This document shows positions 11,820-26,123 of a DNA stretch of 64,000 bases, in pieces. A program made the translations under genes and the position numbers. Location: the NCBI GenBank assembly GCA_011800805.1, contig MPNW01000035.1, positions 124,001 to 188,000 on the forward strand. Direction: 5' to 3'. Source of the DNA: Hirudo medicinalis. Lineage: Eukaryota; Annelida; Clitellata; Hirudinida; Hirudinidae. Numbering within the stretch: position 1 is the first letter of the stretch; the number at the start of each line of letters is the position of its first letter. The notes beneath the pieces are model-generated. The model was not told the DNA's origin, made no database searches, and was given only the letters and a program-made list of their open reading frames with translations.

Positions 11820-13014
11820 GTTTAAGTTTATGATACGTTAATTACAAAATCAATTTCCCTAAATTACAACTTAAAGAACATAACCGACCCGAAAGCTTAT
11901 CGCGTGAACTAATACGTAACAATGCGCCGCACACACAAACTAAGACGGAAACATGTGAATGACTCGTCATCAGTAGTGCAGATAAATTCCAAATTAAATT
12001 TAATATCGTTGTAATACTTTTTTATTTGAAAAATTGTATATTGAATTTCATTTTTACATTTTTTTTGTGATGGATGATTAAGCATCCAATAATAATATAT
12101 TAAAACTTTGAAACACGTCACAGGTTACCATAACAAGTAATTTCTCTGTAATTACCCTAATAAGGATGATTATTATAAGGATAAAATTATTAAAGGATAA
12201 AATTATTAAAGGATAAAATTATTATATGGATAAAATTATTATAAGGATTAAATAATTAGAAGGATTAAATAATTAGAAGGATTAAATAATTACAAGGATG
12301 AAATGATAGTATGATGGAGTGGTTTATCACATAGACATTATTCTACTTAAACCACTATAAATTAATGTTATTAAGTTATGTTATTATGAAAGAATAAATT
12401 AATAAAAATGAATAAATGCGAATTTGATTATATTGAAAGAGGAGTGCTTTTCCCATATGCTTGTCTTGCCTTTTAACCAACAAACTTAATTTCTATCATG
12501 TCACAATTAAGAAATTTATTACATATTTAGATCTCAGTTAAAGCCATCACATACTTGACCCGGAAAACATTCATGATAAAAAAAGGACATTAACATTAAA
12601 CAACATAACTAAACTGCTTCTATACAAGAAAACTAATTGTGCTACTGCACAAATATTTGATCTATTACAAGATATTTAACAATAATTTGATAAATGCATA
12701 AATATATGAGACCGAAAGATGATAGATGTTTATGATGTGAAAATCTGTAAATATATTTTTTTCTTTTTTTTTTTTAGAAATGCGCAATAATATGCCTAAT
12801 CATTGCGAAGTTTCACGAAATAAATTACTTTATTATAAATTTCTCTAAATTGTAAAATATAAGTTTTTTTTTATATAGTCCGCATTCAACTTTTAAAAGA
12901 TATAAAGTCAAAAGAAAATATTGTGTTGCCTTTTATCGCTTCACGTGTTTGGATTTGTATACCATAATTTGAATAACATCTTTATTAATAATAAATCGTT
13001 TTAACAATAAAATA
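11820..13014. promoter_or_regulatory. divergent intergenic region between LMAN1 and KLHDC4
   Basis: About 1.2 kb, very AT-rich, between the start codons of LMAN1 (-) and KLHDC4 (+). It must contain both promoters and 5' UTRs. It also contains a 16-17 bp tandem array (12163-12300). No TATA box could be assigned with confidence because of the base composition. Confidence 0.45.
12163..12300. repeat. AT-rich minisatellite, 15-17 bp unit
   Basis: About eight units of the form aaggataaaattatta, drifting at the right end to aaggattaaataattag. The array sits in the shared upstream region of LMAN1 and KLHDC4. Confidence 0.85.
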
Positions 13015-16044
<3,030 letters not shown>

Positions 16045-16238
16045 TTATAATTTAGCTACAGTCTAAGCCAATAAATCAAGTTTAAAAATTTATTCATGTT
16101 AAGGATTCCAGAGTTACACCACAAAATTAGCAGGCTTTGGGAATGCTCGAGAGAAAATTAAGCTTAGAATGTTGAGCAGCTAAAAGTATATGGAAATGTT
16201 CAATAAGATAAATGCAGCAGTACACATGTTCGTTTACA

Positions 16239-17186
16239 CTAGACCTCCTCATTCATTCCCTTGCAGATGTAGTAATCATTAATAATCTGTAGATTAGGGG
16301 AGAGTCCTTCCACAAATAACCTTAGTTCATGATACACCTGAAATGAGTTTAAATACAATTCCTTAGCTGATAATTTAAATGTCACATAGTGCTTATGAAA
16401 CCTCATCCTCTTTGTTATCCTGACCACCTGCCAAAAGCTTAATAAACCCCTTCTTGGTAGGAAGAATGTGGGCCACTACCTGTGTTTGTTCATGCTATTA
16501 AAATATAACGTTGGAAATCTGGGACATTGAGGCATTAGATGAACTAACATAAAACAGTCCACGCACAAAGAAGTTGTGGAATCTCCTAAGAGATTGTTCA
16601 TAAGCTTGCAATGTGATCACACACAAGTCTTGGTTGTCCTTCTTTATAGTTTCTTCACAAACAAGGAGTTGGCAGAAGTGGAAAATAAACTCAAGTCCCC
16701 TGATTGTCACAAACATTTCATTAAGGACATGGATAAATGAAGTCCATTTTTACACCACCTCTTAAGCCACAGCAATGCAACAGTTGCAGGCTTTGGTGCT
16801 CCAGTCTCTTCATCTTCAAGCATGGCATTCAATGTGTGATATTTAGCAGGGTTCCCAAGATATTTATTTTCTAAAGTCTGAAATTTTGCATTAAAACATT
16901 CACTGACACCATATGCTTCGCTCGAAATGTTTTACCGTGATATTTCCAGCTATGTCAGCTCTTGTTCGATGAAAGGCAGATTTCAGAAAAGAAGGACCCA
17001 GATAATCTGTAGAAACGTTTTTAAGAATTCAGAGTAGCTCTAAATAATGAATAAACAACTGGTTGCACTGCTACTACCTATCAGAACAAGTATTTCCCTT
17101 GAGGCTTTTAAAAAAGGAATGGTTTCTACTAGGCCATTCTCATCTGGAGGAACATAAGGATGCTTGGCTTTGAAAACGTAAGGCAT
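16239..17186 (-). CDS. GLTP: glycolipid transfer protein
   Basis: Six exons, 17078-17186, 16936-17006, 16759-16877, 16549-16699, 16402-16479 and 16239-16337, join in phase to 208 residues, against 209 in human GLTP. Binding-site residues known from the human protein line up: Asp and Asn in ADIAGNIT (residues 54 and 58), Trp97 in LLWLKR, and His141 in LRRFHNFFV. The protein carries glycosphingolipids between membranes in the cytosol by a two-layer helical fold; the Asp/Asn pair and the Trp hold the sugar head group (family knowledge). Its start codon is only about 120 bp from the stop of UVSSA on the same strand, so its promoter must be very short or lie inside UVSSA. Confidence 0.95.
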
Positions 17187-17306
17187 TGCTTTTGTTCCTT
17201 GTCTTTATTTGAACAAAACCAACGTAAATTAATTCAGTTCATTAATAGCTTCTAAAAAAAATGCACAAAAACATTTGTAAAAATTAACAAAGTCAATACA
17301 TAAGAG

Positions 17307-18575
17307 TTAGTGCTTCAGTTTTGATCTAATTAATTTCTTAAGAATTCTTTTGTTCCGGTCACTATTCTTATTAAGTCCCTGTTTTGATGTTTTCTTTCTG
17401 GAAGAAAAAATTGGACGACTCATGCCAGAAAAAGAATTTGGCCTCTCAGACAAATTTCCTGAGTGATGTGGGCCAAAATTTTCCCCTTCATCAAGCTGCA
17501 GAACATCGACAAAATCACCATAATCACTTTCTTCATCACTCTCGTGCACATTAATCTGGCTAGCCTTTTCTAGAGTTATTTCTGCATCAGTTTTAAGTTT
17601 AATGGCATCATCAAAATCTTTGGAAGTTGATTCATGTTTTCTGAATGTATCTAATGTGCTCTTAAGGGCAGGGAGGTATCTTTCTGACAATAAATACACC
17701 TTTTCATTCATAGATGTCAAAACATCAATATTATCTTCACTTTTCTTGACTGAGATCAAATTTTTCTCATCAAAATTAAATGTTAAGTGAATCCTTTGCA
17801 TTGATATTCCATGGAGTCTTGAAGGGAAACTTCTACTACATTCATTCTCATCGCCACTTACTACTTCATAAAAATCGTCATCGCCATCATCATCATCGAT
17901 GTTTTTTTCTGCATCATCATTTTTATCCAACGAAAAAACCTGAAATTCAGATGGTTTTGGCACCAAAATGTCAAAACAGCTTTTGATTTCAGTGATGCAT
18001 GTCATCATCTCTTCCTTTAATTCTTTCAATTGTTCAGCTGCAACATTAAGACTGACTGTTTTCTCCATTTCCATTTTTTCTTTATCACTTAGTTGCTTTG
18101 CGTGTTCGTCGAATGTCGGATCGTCAAATTTTATGCCTTTGCAATCTTTCAAGAATTTGAAGGCTAAATCCAAACATTTATAAGCAGTTCCATATTTGTG
18201 ATGCCACTTTTTAATGATGCAAGTGGCATTGTGTATCAATTTGTTGGCAGCAACTTTAGGTGGTGGAAGAGAACACTTTGGATTGATGCCAAGTGAAAGC
18301 TCAGTGAATTCCTGAAAATGTGGAAGTAGCAAATCTCTGAATGCAGATGATCGATCAAACAAAATATCCATTATTTGCAATGACAATAATCTTGTTTGAG
18401 AATTATGAATTGTTAACTGTGTCCAAATAATATGAAAGGCTCTGCCAATGTTTTCTTCTGATCGTCGACAGTGCACTTTTAAATCCTTAATCTTTTTGTC
18501 ATCCAATTTGACATTTTTTAAATCGGTAAGATCCTCAATTAGTTGTTGTAGATCCATGTACTCATGTACTAACAA
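17307..18575 (-). CDS. UVSSA: UV-stimulated scaffold protein A, short form without the C-terminal DUF2043 domain
   Basis: One uninterrupted frame of 422 codons. N-terminal VHS-like helical domain at residues 1-145 (HIIWTQLTIHNSQTRLLSLQ, DILFDRSSAFRDLLL, LPPPKVAANKL), a coiled-coil region around 160-200 ending SCFDILVP as in the family, an acidic stretch, and near 350 the motif DYGDFVDVLQLDEGENFG, which fits the acidic-aromatic segment by which human UVSSA binds the p62 subunit of TFIIH. In transcription-coupled repair UVSSA joins CSA and stalled RNA polymerase II and brings in TFIIH (family knowledge). The protein then ends in a basic tail; human UVSSA is about 709 residues and has a zinc-binding DUF2043 domain further on. 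GLTP begins 120 bp later, so no missing exon fits downstream. Residue 7 (MDLQQL) is an alternative start. Confidence 0.88.
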   Translation of the reverse strand: MLVHEYMDLQQLIEDLTDLKNVKLDDKKIKDLKVHCRRSEENIGRAFHIIWTQLTIHNSQTRLLSLQIMDILFDRSSAFRDLLLPHFQEFTELSLGINPKCSLPPPKVAANKLIHNATCIIKKWHHKYGTAYKCLDLAFKFLKDCKGIKFDDPTFDEHAKQLSDKEKMEMEKTVSLNVAAEQLKELKEEMMTCITEIKSCFDILVPKPSEFQVFSLDKNDDAEKNIDDDDGDDDFYEVVSGDENECSRSFPSRLHGISMQRIHLTFNFDEKNLISVKKSEDNIDVLTSMNEKVYLLSERYLPALKSTLDTFRKHESTSKDFDDAIKLKTDAEITLEKASQINVHESDEESDYGDFVDVLQLDEGENFGPHHSGNLSERPNSFSGMSRPIFSSRKKTSKQGLNKNSDRNKRILKKLIRSKLKH

Positions 18576-19185
18576 TGCGTAAAAAACTAATCACTAATTC
18601 TGATGTAAACCAACAAACTTCATCAAACCGTGATTTGTTACTAAATTCGCGATCTATTAATGAAAATCGAAGAAAAGGCATGTCCTGAAATAGTTATAAA
18701 TTTCCCAATAGTAAAGAAACATTTTTCCGATACGCAAATCACATGATCACTGTAGCTGTAGTAATTTATTGATATACTTTGAGCGACTAAATCACTGGCT
18801 ACTTTCTCGCTATGTAAAACGACTTCAGCTAATCAAATAAACAATGATATCTAGCAAAACGAAATTCCAAAATGATATACCTTCAGATCCAACAGACGCC
18901 TAAAAATTGCTACCTGAGCCAGACAAATGTCAACAGTCAAATCTATATTTGAAGCATTTTCTATAACTTGGTAAATGCCCAACATTTTTGCAGTTAATTA
19001 TCTATTCTATAATTAATAACTAAAAAAGTTGGTTAACACTATAAATAAATAAACATTTTATTATTTCAATATTTCTCACACTTAACATTTCGCATTTGTT
19101 ATTAACAAAATAATCGTGTTATGCGTGTTTGTTTGTTTAAGGAGTGGCGATATTACACCTTGAGTCTACAGGCCCGAAAAGGAAA
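18576..19185. promoter_or_regulatory. bidirectional promoter region of UVSSA and ESS2
   Basis: Head-to-head arrangement: UVSSA (-) and ESS2 (+) start codons are about 610 bp apart with no other gene between. A DNA-repair factor and a splicing factor sharing a divergent promoter is typical of housekeeping pairs. No single core promoter element could be assigned. Confidence 0.5.
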
Positions 19186-21416
19186 ATGAGTTTGGTTCCA
19201 TCGGACACAAAACTTGAAGGAAAATTAAAGAGTACGGAAATAAAAGTGTTAGATGAGGATACACACATAGAGGTATTTACATAAGTTAAAAGGTTTATCA
19301 TCTGCTGGTAACCATCAAGTGATTATTTTGGGCTATTTTTGTATGTAAGTGGATAAATCTATAAGGTTTCAGACAGTAATTGAGTATAATCAAAGCATAT
19401 CATAATTTCTATTCAATGTATATGCTTTTTTTTTCAAAACTTTGACGAGTTAATTCATTTTGTGTAACATTTACTTATATATTCATTTATTTCTGACCTA
19501 ATTAGAGGGTAGCAGATGGTAGAGGTCCACTTATTACACTTGATAGACAAAATTCAATAATTTCCTGTGGAAAGATATTAATATTATTCTGTGAATGGAA
19601 CATATAGTGCCTGTGCATTATAGGTGCTGGTTCACTTTACTTCATGAAGTAAATAATTTATTGTTCCTTATTAAATCTTTTCTATTTTAGAATATCGGGA
19701 AGATTATTGTAAGGGATTTCTTCCCTGATCTCCCAGAACTGAAAGCTAAACTTGAATCTGACTTTGATAAAACAAAGAACACCCCATCAACATGTTAATT
19801 GAGATTTCTTCAATGATTCATTGCAATTTAAAAATAGGTTTCCATATGCTTTCAGTCCACTTGAGTTAATTTTATTGGTACTGCTTGTGAATTATTACTA
19901 ATGCAATCCATTCAATCATCAAGGTTTTTATAAACATTACAGTAACATGGGTTTGTTGTAGATGGTACCCCATCACAATTTGGCACTCCTGTGTCTTCTA
20001 TTGACCATCAGAGCAAAAGCCTGTCATGTTCAGAAACTTCCCAAGCTGAAGAAAGCACAAAAATCTCAGGCTAGTTGAATCTATTGCATTTAGGTTCCCA
20101 TTATTCACAAATCTACATAATACAATTGATCTATTTCATCTGTTTATAGATTATTTACAGATTAACCATTTCTTAAACTTATTTATATATCTTACAGATG
20201 CTCAGCTGGATAAAATGAGCTTGAGTCATTATTTGAGCAAATACACCAGTGAGGACAATGTGTCATTCAATGAAATAATGGCTGATGCACAGAGAAAACA
20301 TAGAGAAAAACATGCCTGGCTATTCCAAAATGAACAGCTTCAAATTGAGGTGAATTGAAATGGGGTCTTTGGAACCACGGGCAGAGAGACTTATCCTTAT
20401 GTATTTTTTTCTCAGGACGATCCAGACAAAAAGAAGCCACTCATGTGGAATTATGTTGCAAAGAACTCTCTTATGTATGTTCCAGATGGTCAGTTAAGTC
20501 ATTTTGATTTTAATTTACATATGTTACCTAGGACTTATTTTAAACATTATCGATAAATCTGAGAACAATAAGTCAGAACTGCACATTAGAATTCTTTTAA
20601 ATGTGTAGGTGTTGAGCTGTCTGAGAAGGAAAAACTGGAAAAATACTCTCAGAAAAAGCAGGAAGTTTGTCACCAAAACACAAGATTTACAGACCAACCC
20701 TTCAACCACCCAACAGATGTTCCAAGACCAGTAACATTTAACAGGATGGAAGGCAAAATTGGGCTTGATGGAAAAGAAATTCTGCCTTCAAGGACTCCCA
20801 AGATGGGTGGATATAATTTCTTGGGCACACCTTCTCCAGCTCCAGGTGTGGATTAACCTTCAACCTTTGTAGACTATCAAAAGTCATTATTGGAAAAATT
20901 GACAAGAACCTAATTCATTCTGGTTTTGCAGGTGTTGATGCATCACCATTGATGACCTGGGGTGAAATTGAGGGAACTCCATATAAACTCGATGGATCCG
21001 AAACACCTCGCTCTGGGGGCCCGACGTTCAAAATTCCCGAGATGCCAAAGAGAGACAAGCTTCTCCATCAATTGACTGATAAAATAAGCAGATCACACAG
21101 GACCAAGAAAGAGGAGGCCCTAAAGCAGGCAGCAGCTACATTTTCACATTCTCCAAGAAATTTAATATCAAGATCAGAGAGGATTCAGTCAATGTCCCCT
21201 GCTGCTCAGAGACTCATGAGTAGCAAACTGCGCCTCCATTCTAATTCACCTTTCCATTCATCAACCACACCAACTCCAGGAAGAACACCCGGTGCCTCAA
21301 CCCCCAAAAGCTCGCCGAGAGTTCTACAAGGTTCCCTAAAGAAGAAGAATGCTTTATCAACTGACGGTTTATTGAAATTACCAGTGAATAAGGCAAAAGC
21401 CTCAGATTTCTTTTGA
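19186..21416 (+). CDS. ESS2: splicing factor ESS-2 homologue (DGCR14/Es2)
   Basis: Seven exons, 19186-19272, 19691-19793, 19962-20069, 20198-20349, 20416-20488, 20609-20845 and 20932-21416, total 414 residues in a single frame. Family signatures: IIVRDFFPDLPELKAKLE near residue 33, MSLSHYLSKYTSEDNVSF and EIMADAQRKHREKHAWLF in exon 4, WNYVAKNSLMYVP in exon 5, ENTRF-type NTRFTDQPF in exon 6, and TWGEIEGTP then PTFKIPEMPKRDKLLHQL in exon 7. ESS2 is a nuclear protein that associates with the late spliceosome (C complex) in animals (family knowledge). The donor after exon 3 is CAG|GCTAGT, so intron 3 appears to be of the GC-AG class. The C-terminus is Ser/Pro-rich with many SP/TP sites. Tail-to-tail with the SLC15 gene, 190 bp apart. 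Confidence 0.93.
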
Positions 21417-21605
21417 TTCAAAACAAATATTTTAGCTATTCATGGACATTTGTGAAACTCCTTCAAAATTAAAAATTAAACAGAAATTAGCAGTGTACAA
21501 AAATCCACAGTATCAAAACTTAAGGCAGTCATGACAAACAGATATATGCAAATTAATCACAATAAAATTAGGCACAAGCACATGAAATGGCACTTTAAGG
21601 AATGC

Positions 21606-24548
21606 TTAATCATCTCTCGGTCTTTGACTCATTGTCGATCTTCTTGAAGGCAGATTCCCACCAATATTCATAAGAAAGGCTACTAAAGCAAATATAATTA
21701 TTCCAAGGACCTGGACACCTGCTAATAAATAGAAGTAGTAATCAAGATGACAGGAGTTCTCAGGGTTGAGATGTGAATCAGGTAGGAAAGGTGACTTCTT
21801 GCAATTAATGTTTCCAAAGTCAAAGCTGTGGAACCATACTGTTTCGAGACTCAGTACAATGAGTGTGCCAACTAGTGATCCCAGCCCCTGAGCGAAGTAG
21901 TACAATCCAATTACGAGGGATTGCATAGACTGGGGAGCACACACATAAGCCATCTCCAGGCCTGTGGTGAAGGCAATTAATTAAAGTGGAGTTATTTTTT
22001 TACCTTTAATACCTGATAGAGTATTTTACACAAACCTGCAATACTGGTGAACACTTCACTGAAAGCTATAAGGAGGTATTGGGGAATTTGCCAAAATATA
22101 GACATGTCTGCTGCATAGTACTTTGTACAGGCTTAAAAATGGTAAACAGTTAAATTACTTTTTGGAATTTTAATTACTTTACATAGCTTTTTAAAATTTG
22201 CTTAGATACCATCTTTAACATGTAATTTTGATAAGATAAGGTAATAAGAGAATCTGGGTTCTTAAACAATAAGAATGCTAGAAGACCAAAGTGAGGTTCT
22301 AAATACTCAAAAAATTTCCTAGAAGCATGTGATTCAAATGAAAACAAACCGATGTATTGAATATAAGGGTGACCTTCATTGTCCTCACCCCAGTATCTTT
22401 TTAACCTGATTCCTTCCACATATCCTGCGGCCAGCATGGCTGTGGTAGAGAAGAACATGCCAAAAAGGACACGGGATCTTACAGTGAGATTAAACTTCAA
22501 TGAATCCATACATGGATATATCACACGATCCAGTAGGGGAACAATAAGAATCACAAATGCGACATTGAATAGTGACAGCCATGCTAGTGGTATCTACAAA
22601 GTTTGGTATTGCTTGCATATTACATTGTATTTTTGAAGTAAATGCATAGTGCTAAATGAACAAAACTGCAGAAAACAAAAATTGCAGACTTTAAAGAGCT
22701 CTATGCCATGGAGATTTTCATTAATAGTCCCATTTCTAAAATCAAGTTTCATATGCATTCCTTGGATGAGGAAGGTAGATTGAGTCTTGAAAATAAATAA
22801 AATATAATCACAATTCTAACCAAATTTGACATACTTGGTTGGAATAAAGTATAATCAAGTTTAGTTTTAATAATCAACTCAATTTCACTAGAAGTTAAGT
22901 ATTGTATTCAACAGCTTTAACTGAATAAAGTAACTGGTGAACAGTGGAAAAGAGCCATTGTTAATAGAGTCTTGAAGTTCTACCTGATAATAAGTTATCC
23001 AATAAGGAACCAAGCACAGAAAAATAAGAAGAACTTTGAGAAGAGCTCTAGTATTTTGGACATGTTCAACTTGGCATTGCCCTCCATTAGCTACACTACT
23101 TCTCTCCAAACAGGACAAATTATCAGATGTTCTACTGGCATGTTACAAAAGAATCAGTATTATATACCAACTTTAAGTGTAAGTAAGCTGCAATTATAGA
23201 ATAAATATTATAACAATTATAGAATTTTGTGCCACATAAACAGTTTAAATAAATGAAAATTGATCTAATTGATAGAAATTATAAACAATAACAATAATTT
23301 TTAAAGCACAACATCAGAGGCAAACACTTGCTACTCCATATTTGACATTGATCAGATTGAATAGCACATTGCTCAAAGTGATAGCAAGTGAACATTATTA
23401 GTGCATGAGATCACCTCCTCCTCTCTTTCATGCATTGCCAAGTTCTAGCAAATGAAATTTTGATGGATGAACAGATGACTTTAGTAATGCTCTTCAAAGG
23501 ACTGCCCATTACATATGATCTTTTTCTGTATGTCCATGAACCTAAAATATAAAAAACACTTTAGGACTTACAAGTTAAACCTAAATAAGTGTTGGACTAA
23601 TTTTGTTAGTCTGACTGACTTAATTTGCAGATTTATTAGAAAAGTAAAAAAATCACATTATATACATTCTTTTAAATCAAATATACAAATTTAAGACACA
23701 CCAGAGACAAAAATTCCCCAGGCCACCAACAGAGCCAAGGTTGGACCAAGATAACCATAAAAGTAGCTCACATCTTGCTGAACAAAACCAAAAACTCCAA
23801 ATCCAACAAGGCTTCCCACATTAATGCACCAATAAAGCCAATTAAAATATGCCCTCAGTGAAAACTGCCCTTGTTCTTCAACCTGCAAAAGCAAAGTTGT
23901 AAAAGTATTTGGTTGTTAATGCTTAATTCCAATCAATGCATTACCAAAACAAATAACAGAAAGAGAAGCAAAATAACTTAGACAAACCTGTTGAGCTCCA
24001 AATGGGACAATATTTACCCTCACACAACCATAACCAATACCAATTAAAGCCAAAATCAAAAAAATGGCTGAAAAGCATGTCTCTTGATATAGGGAAGTAG
24101 GACTAGCAAGGTTAGCTATCCCCCTTTCACACCAGATTTTTATTGAGGAAGTGTTAGAACAATTGAAGTGCAATTCTTCATTCCAGTACAAGCTTGACCA
24201 CAGAAATGAACCCATAATATAAAGTAAGAAAAATATGGCGACAGTCCAGAATTTGTCAAGAAGGGAGTCCGCCAGCCATCCTCCAAATACAGTTATAATG
24301 TATGACAAACCCGTGAAAATCATTACGGCATGGACCGCGTTATATGAAGACCACAACAATGGTTCTGAATTCAGCGATAAGGCCATGTTGCACAAGAGTC
24401 CATAAAAGGCCAATCTTTCAAGAGTTTCAGTGATTAAAACGATTGCTACAGCAACGTTTTTCTTCCATTTAGGGGTGTTTATTGTTATCGCCTCTGTGCC
24501 GTAACTAACGTAGCAACTATTATCAATTAGACGTCGATTTTCTTCCAT
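21606..24548 (-). CDS. SLC15A3/A4-type proton-coupled peptide/histidine transporter
   Basis: Eight exons, 23988-24548, 23702-23882, 23415-23541, 22984-23134, 22690-22785, 22350-22593, 22036-22131 and 21606-21961, sum to 603 residues in frame. An upstream in-frame Met at 24587 would add 13 residues. It is a 12-helix POT/PTR2-family carrier: [11 protein letters not shown] in helix 1 is the ExxER-type proton-coupling motif, [15 protein letters not shown] is the first PTR2 signature, [15 protein letters not shown] the second (FYxxINxGSL form), and [15 protein letters not shown] sits in a late helix. The long luminal loop with NCSNTSS and [14 protein letters not shown] is typical of SLC15A3/A4, lysosomal carriers for histidine and di- or tripeptides (family knowledge). 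An acidic N-terminus could hold a sorting signal. A3 and A4 cannot be separated here. Confidence 0.93.
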
Positions 24549-26123
24549 TTTGAAGCCTTTACAAGATAAGGCCTTCCAGGCTAGCAATGATCGTAGTCAG
24601 CTGGCAACAAATCGATGTCATATGATCAACGCAAAACTGAATATTCGTGCTTAAAGCCTTAACAAGCACCAAACGCGTATTGAGCAACATTCCATGGTAA
24701 AACGTCTAACCTTAATTTATATTTATGAAACAAATCCCAGGCCAACAAATTCCGATACTCCGCGCCGGTATTCTGATACCCCTAGCTCCATCTTGACCTG
24801 CTTTCCCCTTTAATATTAAGTTACGTCTAATAACGTTGGCGTATTATTTAGCATCCTTCTCTGTAATAACAACATAAGCTTAATTAAAGCAAAGTGCGAT
24901 TACTCTTCTCAAATTTTTGATGCGTTGTTTGTATACGAAACATAGGCTTAGCCACAGGGTTCAAGTTCCCCTTGCCTCGAGACTACCTCGAGATCTACCC
25001 CTGTCAGTATGGCCCTTGGTATTTTTCTAAATTCGTATACTTTTTAAATGTGGTGGTATATATAGCTCATTTCAATAAAATAGTAAGATTAGGAAAGCTT
25101 CTGTCATCAATATATATTAAATATTACAAGTTTCTATAGCGAAATTACTAATGCCAAAAATTTTTTTTACTATTTAGTTTTGTACTATACTTTACTAAAT
25201 ATTTTGTGCAATGTGCGTGTATTTATGAACACAATAAAATGTGCCCCCCCCCTACCTCCACCTATTTTAAAATCCCGGCTATGCCACTGATATGAAATAT
25301 AATAATTGTCTTATAGTTATAAAAGACTGTAAGATACTTACAAGAGATTTAAGTCTCGTTTACCCGTGCTGCGTACACACTGGATGCTAACTAAAATCTA
25401 ATATGAGGCTCAGAGGCTTCCTCATCAAAGTATAATTATTGGCAGGTCCGTCGACGTTGTTGTTGGTCCATAAATCTAAAATAAACTCCCCTCTCAATAA
25501 CTTATACTGGTCTAAGCGGGTTTCACCGCCTCGAAGACTTCGCTCCCCTTATGCTCCTTTCGCTCCATTTATGACGTCCACGCGGAGACGGTCCACAAAG
25601 TGGATACTTACGGAAGGGGGGTTAACACAACGTGGACTTCCACAAAAACAATAAACGTAGTAAAAATATCGTACAATAAAGCTACTTTTTTTTTAAATTC
25701 GACTCATAAATTGCGAGTGAGAACTTTTTAAACCTAGATGTCGTGAGGGGACCTCACTCTCAGCTTGCGTTGTCTTGTCGTGAACTCGTGATACCCGCAT
25801 GGGCATGGGCGGTCATTGTACTGGCACTTAAATTAGGGAGATGTGCACTTTATGTTATGGGGGAGTACAAAAATCCAGTTTTCATGTGGACGTCATATAA
25901 GGATGGCCCCTAGTTCTTAGAGGTCTTGAAGTTGCATTGGAAATACACCAATATAATAACATTTGGACTCATTACCATTATCCCAGGTTTGGTAGATGAA
26001 GTAAATAATAAACAATCTAATCATTATTAAAATATATCGCCATGAAGAAAGTGATTTTCACAATTTACATCAATTTATTACTCCAAAAGCTGTGAATGCC
26101 TTAAGCTCCAAAAATTAATGAAG
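24549..26123. other. spacer between SLC15 gene and UFD1
   Basis: Contains the SLC15 upstream region at its left, a C-rich run near 25243, and at 25274-25289 the sequence CCCGGCTATGCCACTG, which looks like the right end of a hAT-type MITE; the matching left end could not be fixed. An open frame at 25439-25654 shows no known motif. Confidence 0.4.

Noticed and set aside
25007..25289. Complete hAT MITE ending in CCCGGCTATGCCACTG
   Set aside because: Only the right end is convincing; the left match is weak and no 8-bp target duplication is present.
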